64,000 nt of DNA from Propionibacteriaceae bacterium. Its GTDB lineage: Bacteria > Actinomycetota > Actinomycetes > Propionibacteriales > Propionibacteriaceae. Position 1 is the first letter of the stretch, and every line of letters begins with the position of its first letter. This document shows, one piece after another, positions 1 to 8,222 of the stretch. The stretch lies in assembly GCA_905372155.1 (NCBI GenBank), contig CAJPNZ010000001.1, positions 1 to 64,000 on the forward strand. The letters are read 5' to 3'. The notes beneath the pieces were generated by a model. That model was given only the letters and a program-made list of their open reading frames with translations, did not search any database and was not told where the DNA came from. A program made the position numbers and the translations under genes.

Positions 1-364
1 GTAGGGGGGAGCCGGGGGTGTGGTGGCGTTGCCACCAGTCTGTGGTGTTTTCGGCAGTGGTGCCGGCGGCCCAGTGGGTGGGGGTTTGGCAGGAGGGTTC
101 GTCGCAGAGGTGGCGGATGACGTCGGCGGCTAGGAGTGCGTCGAGTCCGTAGGTGATGGCGTAGCCGAAGCGGTGGGCGATCATGACTAGGTCGCGGCCA
201 TCGGTTCGTTGTCCGACCCAGAATCGTCCATGACCCTTGCTGGAGATTGCTCCGGTCCAGATGCGGCATCCGGAGTCGAGTGTTGTGGTGGAGATCAGGT
301 TCCGCCACCGTTCGATGACTGCCGGGTCTTCGAGGAAGGGCCGGAGTTCATCGACTGAAGCCAT
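1..364 (-). CDS. HNH endonuclease-like protein, C-terminus cut by window edge
   Basis: An open frame starts at ATG 364 and runs off the left edge, giving 121 visible residues. It shows a phage/mobile-element HNH pattern: a C-x-I-W-x-G opening (residues 33-38), an AHR-x-x-Y-type segment around H64, H85 and C87 in HLCD, C92, H97, then GTTAENTTDW (101-110). This resembles the HNH_3 arrangement C..G..AHR..Y..H-x-C-x4-C-x-x-P-x-H..GT..N..D. Such proteins nick or cut DNA, but the target here is unknown. It overlaps the end of the coiled-coil gene upstream by 17 nt, so the two are probably co-transcribed. The family match comes from motif reading only, and the missing 3' end prevents judging completeness. 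Confidence 0.6.
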   Translation of the reverse strand, partial: MASVDELRPFLEDPAVIERWRNLISTTTLDSGCRIWTGAISSKGHGRFWVGQRTDGRDLVMIAHRFGYAITYGLDALLAADVIRHLCDEPSCQTPTHWAAGTTAENTTDWWQRHHTPGSPL

Positions 365-755
365 CGCTGGGCTTTTCTTCTTCGGTCGGTTCCTGTTCGG
401 CGTCGGTTTCCTCGGGGGACTCCGGGGTGGGGGAGGTCTCGACCGAAGATGCTTCCTCAGCTGCGGTCGGGGTTTCCGGCGGGACGGTGACGCGGAGGAG
501 GCGGCGTACTTCTGTGAGTTCGAGCTGGCACAGCTTGGCGACCTCGGTGTGGTCGTCGACCAGGGCGGCGAGGGTTTGGACGGTTTTGGCTTGCGTCTGC
601 TCAGCAGACACAACCTTCGCGCGTGCTGCTTCCAGCCGGGTGGTGGAGCGGTAGAAGGCGGACAGGGCCTTCTCGATCTTCTTCTCCTTCTCCAGCAGCT
701 TCCGTCGTCTCTCTGCTTGTGCTTTTCTCGCCTGTTCTCTAGCAGCCACCGCCAT
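348..755 (-). CDS. Small coiled-coil hypothetical protein
   Basis: A 135-residue protein whose first half is a charged, heptad-like coiled coil rich in K, R, E, A and Q. The C-terminal 40 residues are acidic and rich in P, E, S and T. ATG 755 is chosen because CGGAGG lies 5 nt upstream; a longer frame to 776 would leave that site inside the gene. It is divergent from the relaxase gene across about 185 nt and overlaps the HNH-like gene by 17 nt. Small coiled-coil proteins next to relaxase genes are sometimes relaxosome accessory factors, but nothing in the sequence shows this. Function is not recognised. Confidence 0.6.
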   Translation of the reverse strand: MAVAAREQARKAQAERRRKLLEKEKKIEKALSAFYRSTTRLEAARAKVVSAEQTQAKTVQTLAALVDDHTEVAKLCQLELTEVRRLLRVTVPPETPTAAEEASSVETSPTPESPEETDAEQEPTEEEKPSDGFSR

Positions 756-940
756 GACAACCTCCGAACTCGTCAATGTTCCAGTGTTCCAGTCCTAACA
801 TCCTACCTCACCCTCACTCTCTGCCCTCCTAACACCGCCCCCACAAATTTTTCTGTTTTCATCCGACACACCTCTTGCACTTCGGACATGTATGCTGGAG
901 TCCCTGGTCAGGGAAGGGGACGGGAGGGAGGTGGGTCCTG
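756..940. promoter_or_regulatory. Divergent intergenic region upstream of relaxase; candidate oriT/operator zone
   Basis: This 185-nt region separates the relaxase gene from the leftward coiled-coil/HNH pair and must hold the promoters for both. It is pyrimidine-rich on the plus strand, and locally AT-rich around 841-860. An inverted repeat TCCCTG-GT-CAGGGA (901-914) lies just before the relaxase ribosome-binding site. TATGCT (891-896) could be a -10 box but I see no convincing -35. Relaxase genes often sit beside their own oriT, so this is a place to look for nic, but no known nic sequence is recognised. Confidence 0.3.
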
Positions 941-3900
941 GTGACTGCTTCGCTACATAAGATCTCGGCGGGGGATGGGTATGAGTATCTGACGAAGCAG
1001 GTAGCGGCGTTCGATGACACGAACCTTGGCCGCCAGAAGCTGGCTGAGTATTACGCAGAGAAGGGGGAGTCGCCGGGTCGCTGGCTGGGTAAAGGTTTGG
1101 AGGGGTTGGGGGAGTTTGGTGACGAGTTCGCTGTCGCTGTTGGGTCGGTGGTGCGTGAGGATCAGATGCGCGCCTTGTTCGGGTCTGGTCGCCACCCGGA
1201 GGCTGATGCTATCGAGAAGCAAGCACTCGAAGCAGGGCTGAAACCGGAGAAGGCGTTGAAGGCGTCGCAGCTGGGGCGGGTGTTCAAGGACGGCACCAGT
1301 GGCCAGTTCCACGACTTGTTGCGGCGTGCGTACACCGCGTGGAATGAGGAGCATGGGCGACGTCGGGGGGCGCGGATCCCTGATGAGGTTCGGGCGGGGA
1401 TCCGCACGGTGCTTGCGGAGAAAACGTTCGTCAAGCGGTATGGGCGGAAACCGTTGAGCAGGCAGGAACTCGACGGGCATCTGAAGCAGGAGTTGCGGGG
1501 CGATGGGGGTCGATCCTGTGCCGGGTTCGATGTGACCTTCAGCCCAGTGAAGTCGGTTTCGGCGTTGTGGGCGATCGCGGGTCGTGAGGTCGCTGGGGTG
1601 ATTGAGCAGGCCCAGGACGAGGCTGTGCAGGATGCTGTTGCGTGGTTGGAGCAGCAGGCTGCCTATACGCGGCGGGGGGTTCGTGGGGCACGTCAGGTTG
1701 AGACGAAGGGGTTGTTGGCGGCGCAGTTCGTGCATCGGGATTCCCGGGCGGGGGATCCTGATCTCCACACCCATGTTGCGATCTCCAACAAGGTTCAGGA
1801 CGCAGCGGATGGGGCCTGGCTTGCGTTGGATGGTCGTGTGATCTACCAGCTGATGGTTGCGGCATCGGAGCGGTACAACTCCAGTATGGAGCGGATCCTG
1901 ACCGACAAGTTGGGGGTTGGGTTTCGGGTTCGGGAATCGGATTCTGGGCGGCGACCGATCCGTGAGATCGACGGGATCCCGCAGGAGTTGATCGAAGCAT
2001 GGTCAACCCGTCGTGATGCAATCACTGCACGTCAGGAAGAGTTGGTGGCCGCTTTCGAGCAGCGTCACTTGCGGCCACCCACACCGGTGGAGACGCTCGC
2101 GTTGGCGCAGCAAGCAACTCTGGAAACTAGGGAAGCGAAACACGAACCCCGTTCCTTGGCTGAGCAGCGCGCTACCTGGCGCAGCCAAGCAGCTGAGATC
2201 CTGGGTGGCGAATCCCTGGTCGATGACATGGCGGTTGGGGTGTTGAACCGGCGAACCAGGACCCGAATGGTTGATACGGTCCTGGTGGATCGGGTGGCTG
2301 AGCGGGTCGTGGGGGCACTCGAAGAACGGCGTGCGACTTGGCAGATCCAGCACGTCACCGCGGAGGTAGAACGGCAGGTTCGTGGCCTCAACGTGGCGGC
2401 CGGGCAGCATCACGACCTGGTGGCGCGTGTCATCGATGCTGTTGTTGAGCAGCAGTCGATTCCGGTTGTGACAGATCCCGAAGCGGCGATCGAAGTGCCG
2501 GCCGAGTTGCGGCGTAGTGATGGCGCGTCCATGTATGAGCGGGTCCACCAGCTGCGCTACACCAGCCGTCGGATCCTCGAAGCTGAGGAGTTCATTCGGG
2601 AGACCGCCCGCAGCCAAGATGGCGCCACCGTTGGGGAAGAAGCCGTCACTGTTGCGCTACTGGAATCAGTTGCCAACGGCGTTGAGTTGAATCCGCAGCA
2701 AACCCGCCTGGTACGGGAGTTCGCGACTTCTGGTAGCCGGGTGCAGCTCGCTTTGGCGCCGGCTGGCACAGGGAAAACTACGGCCATGCGGGTCCTTGCC
2801 AGGGCGTGGGAGAACGGTGGCGGCACCGTGGTCGCGGCTGCTCCCACTCACGTTGCTGTTGATGGATTGCAGACAGCCATGGACGCCCCGGGCGGCACGA
2901 TCGCGTCGTTGACAGCCGCTCTCACCCATGGAACCGCGTTGCCGGCATGGGCAGAGAACATCAACGCCGGCAGTCTCGTCGTGGTTGACGAGGCCGGCAT
3001 GGCCGGCACCTTCGAACTTGCCGAACTCATCAGCTTCGCGACCTCGCGTGGCGCATCCATACGACTCATCGGTGATCACCAACAACTCGCCGCCGTCACC
3101 GCCGGCGGGGTGCTCCGCGACATCGCCGCCGACGACACCGTCGCTACCGTCACCCTCGATGAAGTCATGCGTTTCGTCGATCCCGACGAAGCCGCCGCAT
3201 CCCTGTCGCTACGCGAAGGCAACACCGACGCGCTTGGCTACTACCTCGACCACGACCGGATCCACACCGTCGCCGACGATGTCGCCAGCGAAGTCATCAC
3301 CGCCGCATGGCAGGCAGACATCGATCGCGGCTGGGAAACCGTGATGATCACCGCCACCAACGAAGACGCCACCCGGCTGAATCGTCTCGCCCGCCAACAC
3401 CTCATCACCACCGGTGTCGTCGACGACGGGGCATCGGTGGCGTTGCGTGATGGAAACCACGCCAGCACCGGAGACATCATCGTCACCCGCACCAACGACC
3501 GTAACCTCACCGTGTCGGCCACCGACTATGTGAAGAACCGGCAACGCTGGCGCGTCGTCCACGTCAACGATGACGGCTCCCTACAGGTACAAGGCACCGA
3601 ACACGGCCTAGCAGCCACCCTGCCCGCCAGGTACGTCACCGAATCCTGCGAACTGGGCTACGCCGGCACCAGCCACTCCGCCCAAGGCATCACCGTCGAC
3701 TCCACCCACACCCTCATCACCGGCGTGGAAAGCCGCCAGAACCTGTACGTGGCAATGTCACGCGGCCGCCACGAAAACCACACCTGGGTGACCACCGGAG
3801 CCGCCGAGGAATCCGGCATCTTCATGGAAACCCTCGAACCCCCCACCCCCGTTGAAGTTCTCGAAGCGCTCTTCAGCCGGGATGGTCAAGCCGTCTCGGC

Positions 3901-6900
3901 AACCACCCAAACCCGACTCGCCGAAGATCCACAACTCCTCCTGCAACACCACGCCACGATCTGGCAAGACAGCATCGCCAGTGGCCTCGCCGCCGTCGCC
4001 GGCGAAGAAACCTGTGCCCGGATCGATGAACACATCGAGGAACGTATCCCAGGCGCCCAGGACATGCGAGGCTACACCGAGCTGCGTACCCAGATGCTCG
4101 CTCTCGAACTCACCAGCCGCGACGCATGCTCCATCTTCGACGTCGCGTTGGCGTCACGTCCCATGGGAGATGCCCGTAACCCCGTAGCCGTCATGACCTG
4201 GCGTCTCGCCAAAAACCACATCGACCTACGCGGTGGCGGACCCCTACCAAGCCTGTGGCACATCCCCGACCCCGTAGCCGGTCTCCTGCCACCCGAATGG
4301 CAGGAATACCTCCACCACCGCCACGACCTGGTCACCGACACCGCCACCAGAATGCGTGACCTGGTCACCGAGTGGCTCAACCAACCCGAGACCGCACCGG
4401 CGTGGAGTCGCCCCTACCTGGACGCCCCCGACCTGGTCAGCGACATGGCCCTCTTCCGCGCCAGTGTTGGTGTCCCCGACTCCGACCTCACCCCCCTCGG
4501 CCCGAAAGCACAATTCGTCAACGAACGCCAATGGCAATACCAGCTGCGGGATCGTGCCGCCCACCACACCGGCACCCACACCAACCGCTGGCAGCTGCCA
4601 CAAGCCGTCATCAACGATCCCTACTGGCCCGTGCTCCACGCCCGCCTCAACGCACGCGCACAAGCAGGCATCAACGTCGACGACAACCTCCACGAAGCCC
4701 TACAACAAGGCCCCCTCCCCACCGAACACCCCGCAGCCGCCCTGTGGTACCGGCTCCGGAACCCCGATCACGTCGTCCAGCAGGATCCTGACTGGGTCAA
4801 GATGCTGGCAGAACACGTTCCCGGGGACGTCGTGGATCAAGCTCGTGTCCTGCCCGAGTGGACCCAGCTTGTCGTCGCCATCAACGCTGCCATCGAGGAA
4901 GGCCATGACCCTCGTGTCCTGGTCGCCACCGCTGCGTCTCTCATTCCTGACGGCATCGAGGCTGAAGGTCTCGCACCGTTGCTGACCCAACGCATTCATG
5001 ACGTTCTTGAGCCACCAGAGCCGAATCCCGTGGACGCGCTGCACGATCCTGAAACCGGTGTTGACTTCCAGTCCCTGCCGGCAGAGCATTCCGGGCCAGC
5101 CATCGACGAGGGGTTCGATGATCCAGTTCCGGAACCCGACAACGAGGCCATAGACCACCTCCACAACCCCGAAACCAACCTCGATTTCACCACGCTGCCA
5201 TCAACCCGGCCCCACCAAGATCACGAAGAAACCGTTCCGGAAGCAGAGCCCGGTAGTAGCGACCAGCCGCCGGTGAGGACAAGCCATCCCACACAAGTGG
5301 AGGAAGGAACCTCCCGGGAAAGGATCATCGCCCTCCACCAGGTCGCTGCCGATTTCTACCGCAGCCACTACACCGGGTCGGGGGCCGCCACCTACATGAC
5401 AAACCGACTCGGCACCGACCTCACCGACCAGGAAGGCGTGATCGTCGGCTACGCACCCCCCAGGAATGTGCTTCTCCGGCACCTCCGTCAACAAGGCGCC
5501 ACCGACCAAGAACTCCTCGACGCCGGTTTGGTGAAATGGGGCCGTGGCCAGCAACTGATCGACGTGTTCCGTGACCGTCTCATTCTCGGGATCCACGACC
5601 GCGGCGGTGACCTCGTCGGATTCGTGGGGCGAGCCGCACCAGGTGCTGGCCCTCAAGTACCGAAGTACATCAACACCCCCACCACCCGGGTCTTCCACAA
5701 AGGCGATGTCCTCTTCGGGCTGGCCGAGTACCAACACCTGGTCGACGACGGCGCCGAACTGGTCCGTGTCGAAGGTCCCCTCGACGCCCTCGCGATCACC
5801 CTCGCCACCGAAGGCAAAGCCGTTGGTATCGCCCCCCTCGGCACCGCCCTCACCCAATCCCAAGCCAACCAGATCGCCACCCACACCCGAACAGTGTGGG
5901 AAGCCACCGACAGCGATACCGCTGGGATGAAAGCTGCCGCGAAAGACTTCGAACGGTACACGGCAGCTGGGATCACCGCCCGCGAATTCCCGCTCATCCC
6001 CCCAACAGATGACCCGCGGCCCGTCAAAGACCCCGCCGAGCTCTTCCAACGCCCAGGCGGGGCAGCCCGACTCCAAGCCCCACTCGCTCTTGGTGAATCC
6101 GCCCCCACCCTGGCCGGACGCCTCATCACCCGACTCGTCAACGCCCGCACCGATCAACTTGCAGACCACGACGCCAACGCCACCGTCGCCGTCGCTCGTC
6201 AAGCCGCGACTCTTATCGCAGCCCTGCCCCACGATCAGTGGCCAGAACACATCCACCACGCCACAGCATGCATCACCGACGCCGAGCACCGCAGCGACCA
6301 AAACGAGTGGATCCGCGAACTCGTCACCCGCGAAACCCACGAAGCCGCAGCCCGGCAGCAACGACCTGCACCCGTCAACAACCCCCACCACACCCCAACA
6401 GTCAGGACGCACTCCACACCCGGCGAGGCCATCCAACAAGCCCAACACGTCCTTGACCGCGTCAAAAACCGTTCCGGTGCTGCCACCCGCACCCAACCCG
6501 AGCCCGCGGCCACACCGGAACCGTCCGTGCCGGTCAAAGCCGCCACCCTGAAGAAAACCCCAGTAGCAGCATCCAGGACACAACCCGCTGCGCCGGCGCA
6601 AGCATCCCGGCAACCCAGCAAACAGGTTGATGCCCTCCGGGACCGCCACGTCGAGGCCACGATCACCGCGTCCCGTATCAAACGTCGACTCCGGGACCTC
6701 GCCGACCGGGCCGTGACCGCACCGAAACGTCAGCGACTCACCCGCCGGATCGCCGCCGCCCGCAAACAGCAGAAAGCCCTACACACTACCGCCCTGCAAC
6801 CCGGCCAGAACATCATCGACCGTATCCACGCTGCCCAGCGACTCGACGCAGAAATCCAAGAACTTACCACCCAGCTGCGCACCTGGAACCTACCGAAGGC

Positions 6901-7129
6901 CGAACGCACCCAAGTGCTCGCCCAACAACAGGCCCACGCGGCCGCGATCGCCCGGATCGACCATCAGATCCAGCGCATCACCCAAGCCAACAAGGGCGGC
7001 CCCACCATCAACACGCTGCGCGAGATCACAACCCTCACCCAACGCAAACAACAACTCCAAAAGAACAAGGAGAAGACACGACCCGAACCGGCACGAAACC
7101 GCCACCAAGACCACGGCCGGGATCTCTAG
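941..7129 (+). CDS. traA: MobF (TrwC/TraA-type) relaxase fused to RecD-like helicase and DnaG/Toprim-like module
   Basis: This conjugative relaxase should nick oriT, stay covalently bound to the strand and unwind it for transfer. GTG 941 (2,062 residues) is chosen because the protein then begins MTASLHKISAGDGYEYL, the usual TrwC-like start, and GGGAGG lies upstream. Domains in order: TrwC relaxase (1-350) with tyrosines at 14/16 and 37/38 and the metal triad H265, H276, H278; a RecD-like helicase with Walker A APAGTGKTT (about 606), Walker B VVDEAG, GDHQQL, and SHSAQG plus YVAMSRGRH near its end; a DnaG-like core (about 1460-1700) with Toprim-type EGPLDALA and DSDTAG; a basic coiled-coil tail (about 1890-2040). 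No zinc-ribbon primase domain is evident. The gene is monocistronic and convergent with the transfer operon. The symbol is descriptive. Confidence 0.93.
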   Translation: MTASLHKISAGDGYEYLTKQVAAFDDTNLGRQKLAEYYAEKGESPGRWLGKGLEGLGEFGDEFAVAVGSVVREDQMRALFGSGRHPEADAIEKQALEAGLKPEKALKASQLGRVFKDGTSGQFHDLLRRAYTAWNEEHGRRRGARIPDEVRAGIRTVLAEKTFVKRYGRKPLSRQELDGHLKQELRGDGGRSCAGFDVTFSPVKSVSALWAIAGREVAGVIEQAQDEAVQDAVAWLEQQAAYTRRGVRGARQVETKGLLAAQFVHRDSRAGDPDLHTHVAISNKVQDAADGAWLALDGRVIYQLMVAASERYNSSMERILTDKLGVGFRVRESDSGRRPIREIDGIPQELIEAWSTRRDAITARQEELVAAFEQRHLRPPTPVETLALAQQATLETREAKHEPRSLAEQRATWRSQAAEILGGESLVDDMAVGVLNRRTRTRMVDTVLVDRVAERVVGALEERRATWQIQHVTAEVERQVRGLNVAAGQHHDLVARVIDAVVEQQSIPVVTDPEAAIEVPAELRRSDGASMYERVHQLRYTSRRILEAEEFIRETARSQDGATVGEEAVTVALLESVANGVELNPQQTRLVREFATSGSRVQLALAPAGTGKTTAMRVLARAWENGGGTVVAAAPTHVAVDGLQTAMDAPGGTIASLTAALTHGTALPAWAENINAGSLVVVDEAGMAGTFELAELISFATSRGASIRLIGDHQQLAAVTAGGVLRDIAADDTVATVTLDEVMRFVDPDEAAASLSLREGNTDALGYYLDHDRIHTVADDVASEVITAAWQADIDRGWETVMITATNEDATRLNRLARQHLITTGVVDDGASVALRDGNHASTGDIIVTRTNDRNLTVSATDYVKNRQRWRVVHVNDDGSLQVQGTEHGLAATLPARYVTESCELGYAGTSHSAQGITVDSTHTLITGVESRQNLYVAMSRGRHENHTWVTTGAAEESGIFMETLEPPTPVEVLEALFSRDGQAVSATTQTRLAEDPQLLLQHHATIWQDSIASGLAAVAGEETCARIDEHIEERIPGAQDMRGYTELRTQMLALELTSRDACSIFDVALASRPMGDARNPVAVMTWRLAKNHIDLRGGGPLPSLWHIPDPVAGLLPPEWQEYLHHRHDLVTDTATRMRDLVTEWLNQPETAPAWSRPYLDAPDLVSDMALFRASVGVPDSDLTPLGPKAQFVNERQWQYQLRDRAAHHTGTHTNRWQLPQAVINDPYWPVLHARLNARAQAGINVDDNLHEALQQGPLPTEHPAAALWYRLRNPDHVVQQDPDWVKMLAEHVPGDVVDQARVLPEWTQLVVAINAAIEEGHDPRVLVATAASLIPDGIEAEGLAPLLTQRIHDVLEPPEPNPVDALHDPETGVDFQSLPAEHSGPAIDEGFDDPVPEPDNEAIDHLHNPETNLDFTTLPSTRPHQDHEETVPEAEPGSSDQPPVRTSHPTQVEEGTSRERIIALHQVAADFYRSHYTGSGAATYMTNRLGTDLTDQEGVIVGYAPPRNVLLRHLRQQGATDQELLDAGLVKWGRGQQLIDVFRDRLILGIHDRGGDLVGFVGRAAPGAGPQVPKYINTPTTRVFHKGDVLFGLAEYQHLVDDGAELVRVEGPLDALAITLATEGKAVGIAPLGTALTQSQANQIATHTRTVWEATDSDTAGMKAAAKDFERYTAAGITAREFPLIPPTDDPRPVKDPAELFQRPGGAARLQAPLALGESAPTLAGRLITRLVNARTDQLADHDANATVAVARQAATLIAALPHDQWPEHIHHATACITDAEHRSDQNEWIRELVTRETHEAAARQQRPAPVNNPHHTPTVRTHSTPGEAIQQAQHVLDRVKNRSGAATRTQPEPAATPEPSVPVKAATLKKTPVAASRTQPAAPAQASRQPSKQVDALRDRHVEATITASRIKRRLRDLADRAVTAPKRQRLTRRIAAARKQQKALHTTALQPGQNIIDRIHAAQRLDAEIQELTTQLRTWNLPKAERTQVLAQQQAHAAAIARIDHQIQRITQANKGGPTINTLREITTLTQRKQQLQKNKEKTRPEPARNRHQDHGRDL

Positions 7130-7175
7130 ACAACCAACCCCCACCGCACCCCGACGGCCGCCGCAGGATCAGTAG

Positions 7176-7841
7176 TCAACTACCTACACTAGACCCACTA
7201 GCTGAACTATCCGCACTAGCCGGGACAGCTGCACTAGCAGAACCGCCCGCACTAGCTGCACTGACTTCGCTGGTTTTACTATCAGATGCCGGGGGAGTAG
7301 GGAGAAAGGTGCGATCAGTGACCATGGCTGCCGGATCAGGTTGATGCTCATGTCGGCACCGACCGAAGCCCTCTTCGACACGAGCCAGGAACGGCCACCA
7401 CAGATAGGTGTACCAATCTGCCAAATCCCGAGACGGCTTGTCCTCGTGCCGTGCCATCGCAGCCACCCACCCCGACCGCAACGCCTCGAGCTCAAGAACC
7501 AGGCCCTCATGAGCAAACCAGCACCGTGGAATAACAGTGACCGCGTGAGCCGAACACATCTCATCAACCCACAACACCAACTGATCCCAACACTCCGGCC
7601 CCCGCAGCCGAGACCTAGTCCACGGCCGCAACCCCCCATCACCACACCCCGCCGACGAAGACGACCCATCCTGACCCTGCTCCTGATCCTGGGCCTCGAG
7701 GAGCCGCTCCTGCACAATCCGCAGCGACTCAACCTCACCTGCAAGCTCAACCGTCACCGAACCGAGGTTCCCCAAAGTCTCCCCATACTCAGCAACCGTC
7801 TCCGCCAGCCGAGAAACCCGATCCTCAACATCCTCAGACAT
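7176..7841 (-). CDS. Hypothetical protein of conjugative elements, Ser/Ala-rich tail
   Basis: A 221-residue protein; ATG 7841 is preferred over GTG 7850 because AAAGGGG then sits 8 nt upstream, while GTG would abut it. The N-terminal 60 residues look coiled-coil. The middle (about 75-185) is Trp-rich, with a pattern of CWDQLVLWVDEM, RCWFAHE and W-x-x-PFL that I associate with uncharacterised proteins of actinobacterial plasmids and conjugative elements. The last 40 residues are almost only S, A, G, P and V and are encoded by 18-bp tandem repeats. It lies at the end of the transfer operon and converges on the relaxase gene with about 46 nt between stops. Function unknown. Confidence 0.65.
   Translation of the reverse strand: MSEDVEDRVSRLAETVAEYGETLGNLGSVTVELAGEVESLRIVQERLLEAQDQEQGQDGSSSSAGCGDGGLRPWTRSRLRGPECWDQLVLWVDEMCSAHAVTVIPRCWFAHEGLVLELEALRSGWVAAMARHEDKPSRDLADWYTYLWWPFLARVEEGFGRCRHEHQPDPAAMVTDRTFLPTPPASDSKTSEVSAASAGGSASAAVPASADSSASGSSVGS
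7187..7255. repeat. CACTAG repeats with 18-bp period
   Basis: CACTAG occurs at 7187, 7196, 7214, 7232 and 7250. The last four are exactly 18 bp apart and share flanks such as CCGCACTAGC. They encode the Ser/Ala tail of the hypothetical protein and so may be a simple coding repeat. A site role (iteron, oriT accessory or partition site) is possible, given the position between the convergent relaxase and transfer operon. Confidence 0.6.
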
Positions 7842-7879
7842 CCCACTCACCCCTTTCCGCTATCGACGATGAGTCTGTC

Positions 7880-7925
7880 TGCGGGGCAGGTCTGCATCTA
7901 TGTACGATAGCCTCCCTGCCCCGCA
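7880..7925 (-). terminator. GC-rich hairpin between GntR-like and hypothetical genes
   Basis: A perfect 11-bp inverted repeat, TGCGGGGCAGG (7880-7890) and CCTGCCCCGCA (7915-7925), with a 24-nt loop. It lies just downstream of the GntR-type gene on the minus strand and upstream of the last operon gene. There is no clear T-run, so it may be an attenuator, an RNA processing site or an operator rather than an intrinsic terminator. Confidence 0.45.
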
Positions 7926-7934
7926 GCTGTTCGT

Positions 7935-8192
7935 TCAGTAGTTCCTTGAATGGGCTGCTGTGACGGTGGTCTTCTTGTTGGGGGAGCAGGTGCACCAGCC
8001 GTCAGCCTCGAGTTGTGCATAGGCCCAGAGCGTGGTGCTCACCGGTACCCGCAGATCACGGGCGAGTTCTCGCGCAGGCGGAAGGACCTCCCCGATGTGA
8101 AGATTCCCGCAGGCAATTGCTGCTTGAATCTGTTCCGCAATCTGCACACGAGTTGGGGCGAGATTTTTCTTCAATACAATGTCCATGCTCAC
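7935..8192 (-). CDS. Short GntR-family winged-helix protein
   Basis: An 85-residue protein consisting essentially of one GntR-type winged helix: an IAEQIQAAIACG helix, then GEVLPPARELARDL, then the recognition helix and wing VPVSTTLWAYAQLEADGW. No effector domain follows. GTG 8192 has AAAGGAG 7 nt upstream; ATG 8186 is an alternative start. It lies 30 nt after the coupling-protein gene in the transfer operon. Stand-alone GntR domains (KorSA-like, YtrA-like) often control plasmid or conjugation genes in actinobacteria, so control of the element's transfer genes is likely, but the target is inferred. Confidence 0.75.
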   Translation of the reverse strand: MSMDIVLKKNLAPTRVQIAEQIQAAIACGNLHIGEVLPPARELARDLRVPVSTTLWAYAQLEADGWCTCSPNKKTTVTAAHSRNY

Positions 8193-8222
8193 TGGTTTTC
8201 TCCTTTCTTTCTATCCAGTGTT

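Noticed and set aside
875..940. Longer relaxase start at ATG 875
   Set aside because: The extra 22 residues are unlike TrwC-type proteins and the ribosome-binding site lies before GTG 941.
1..940. Left attachment site matching the tRNA-fMet 3' end
   Set aside because: No copy of the tRNA 3' sequence was seen here; the element must extend past the window.
5201..6649. 482-residue antisense frame within the relaxase gene
   Set aside because: It is a third-position GC shadow of the relaxase C-terminal region, with low-complexity Gly/Val composition and no domain.
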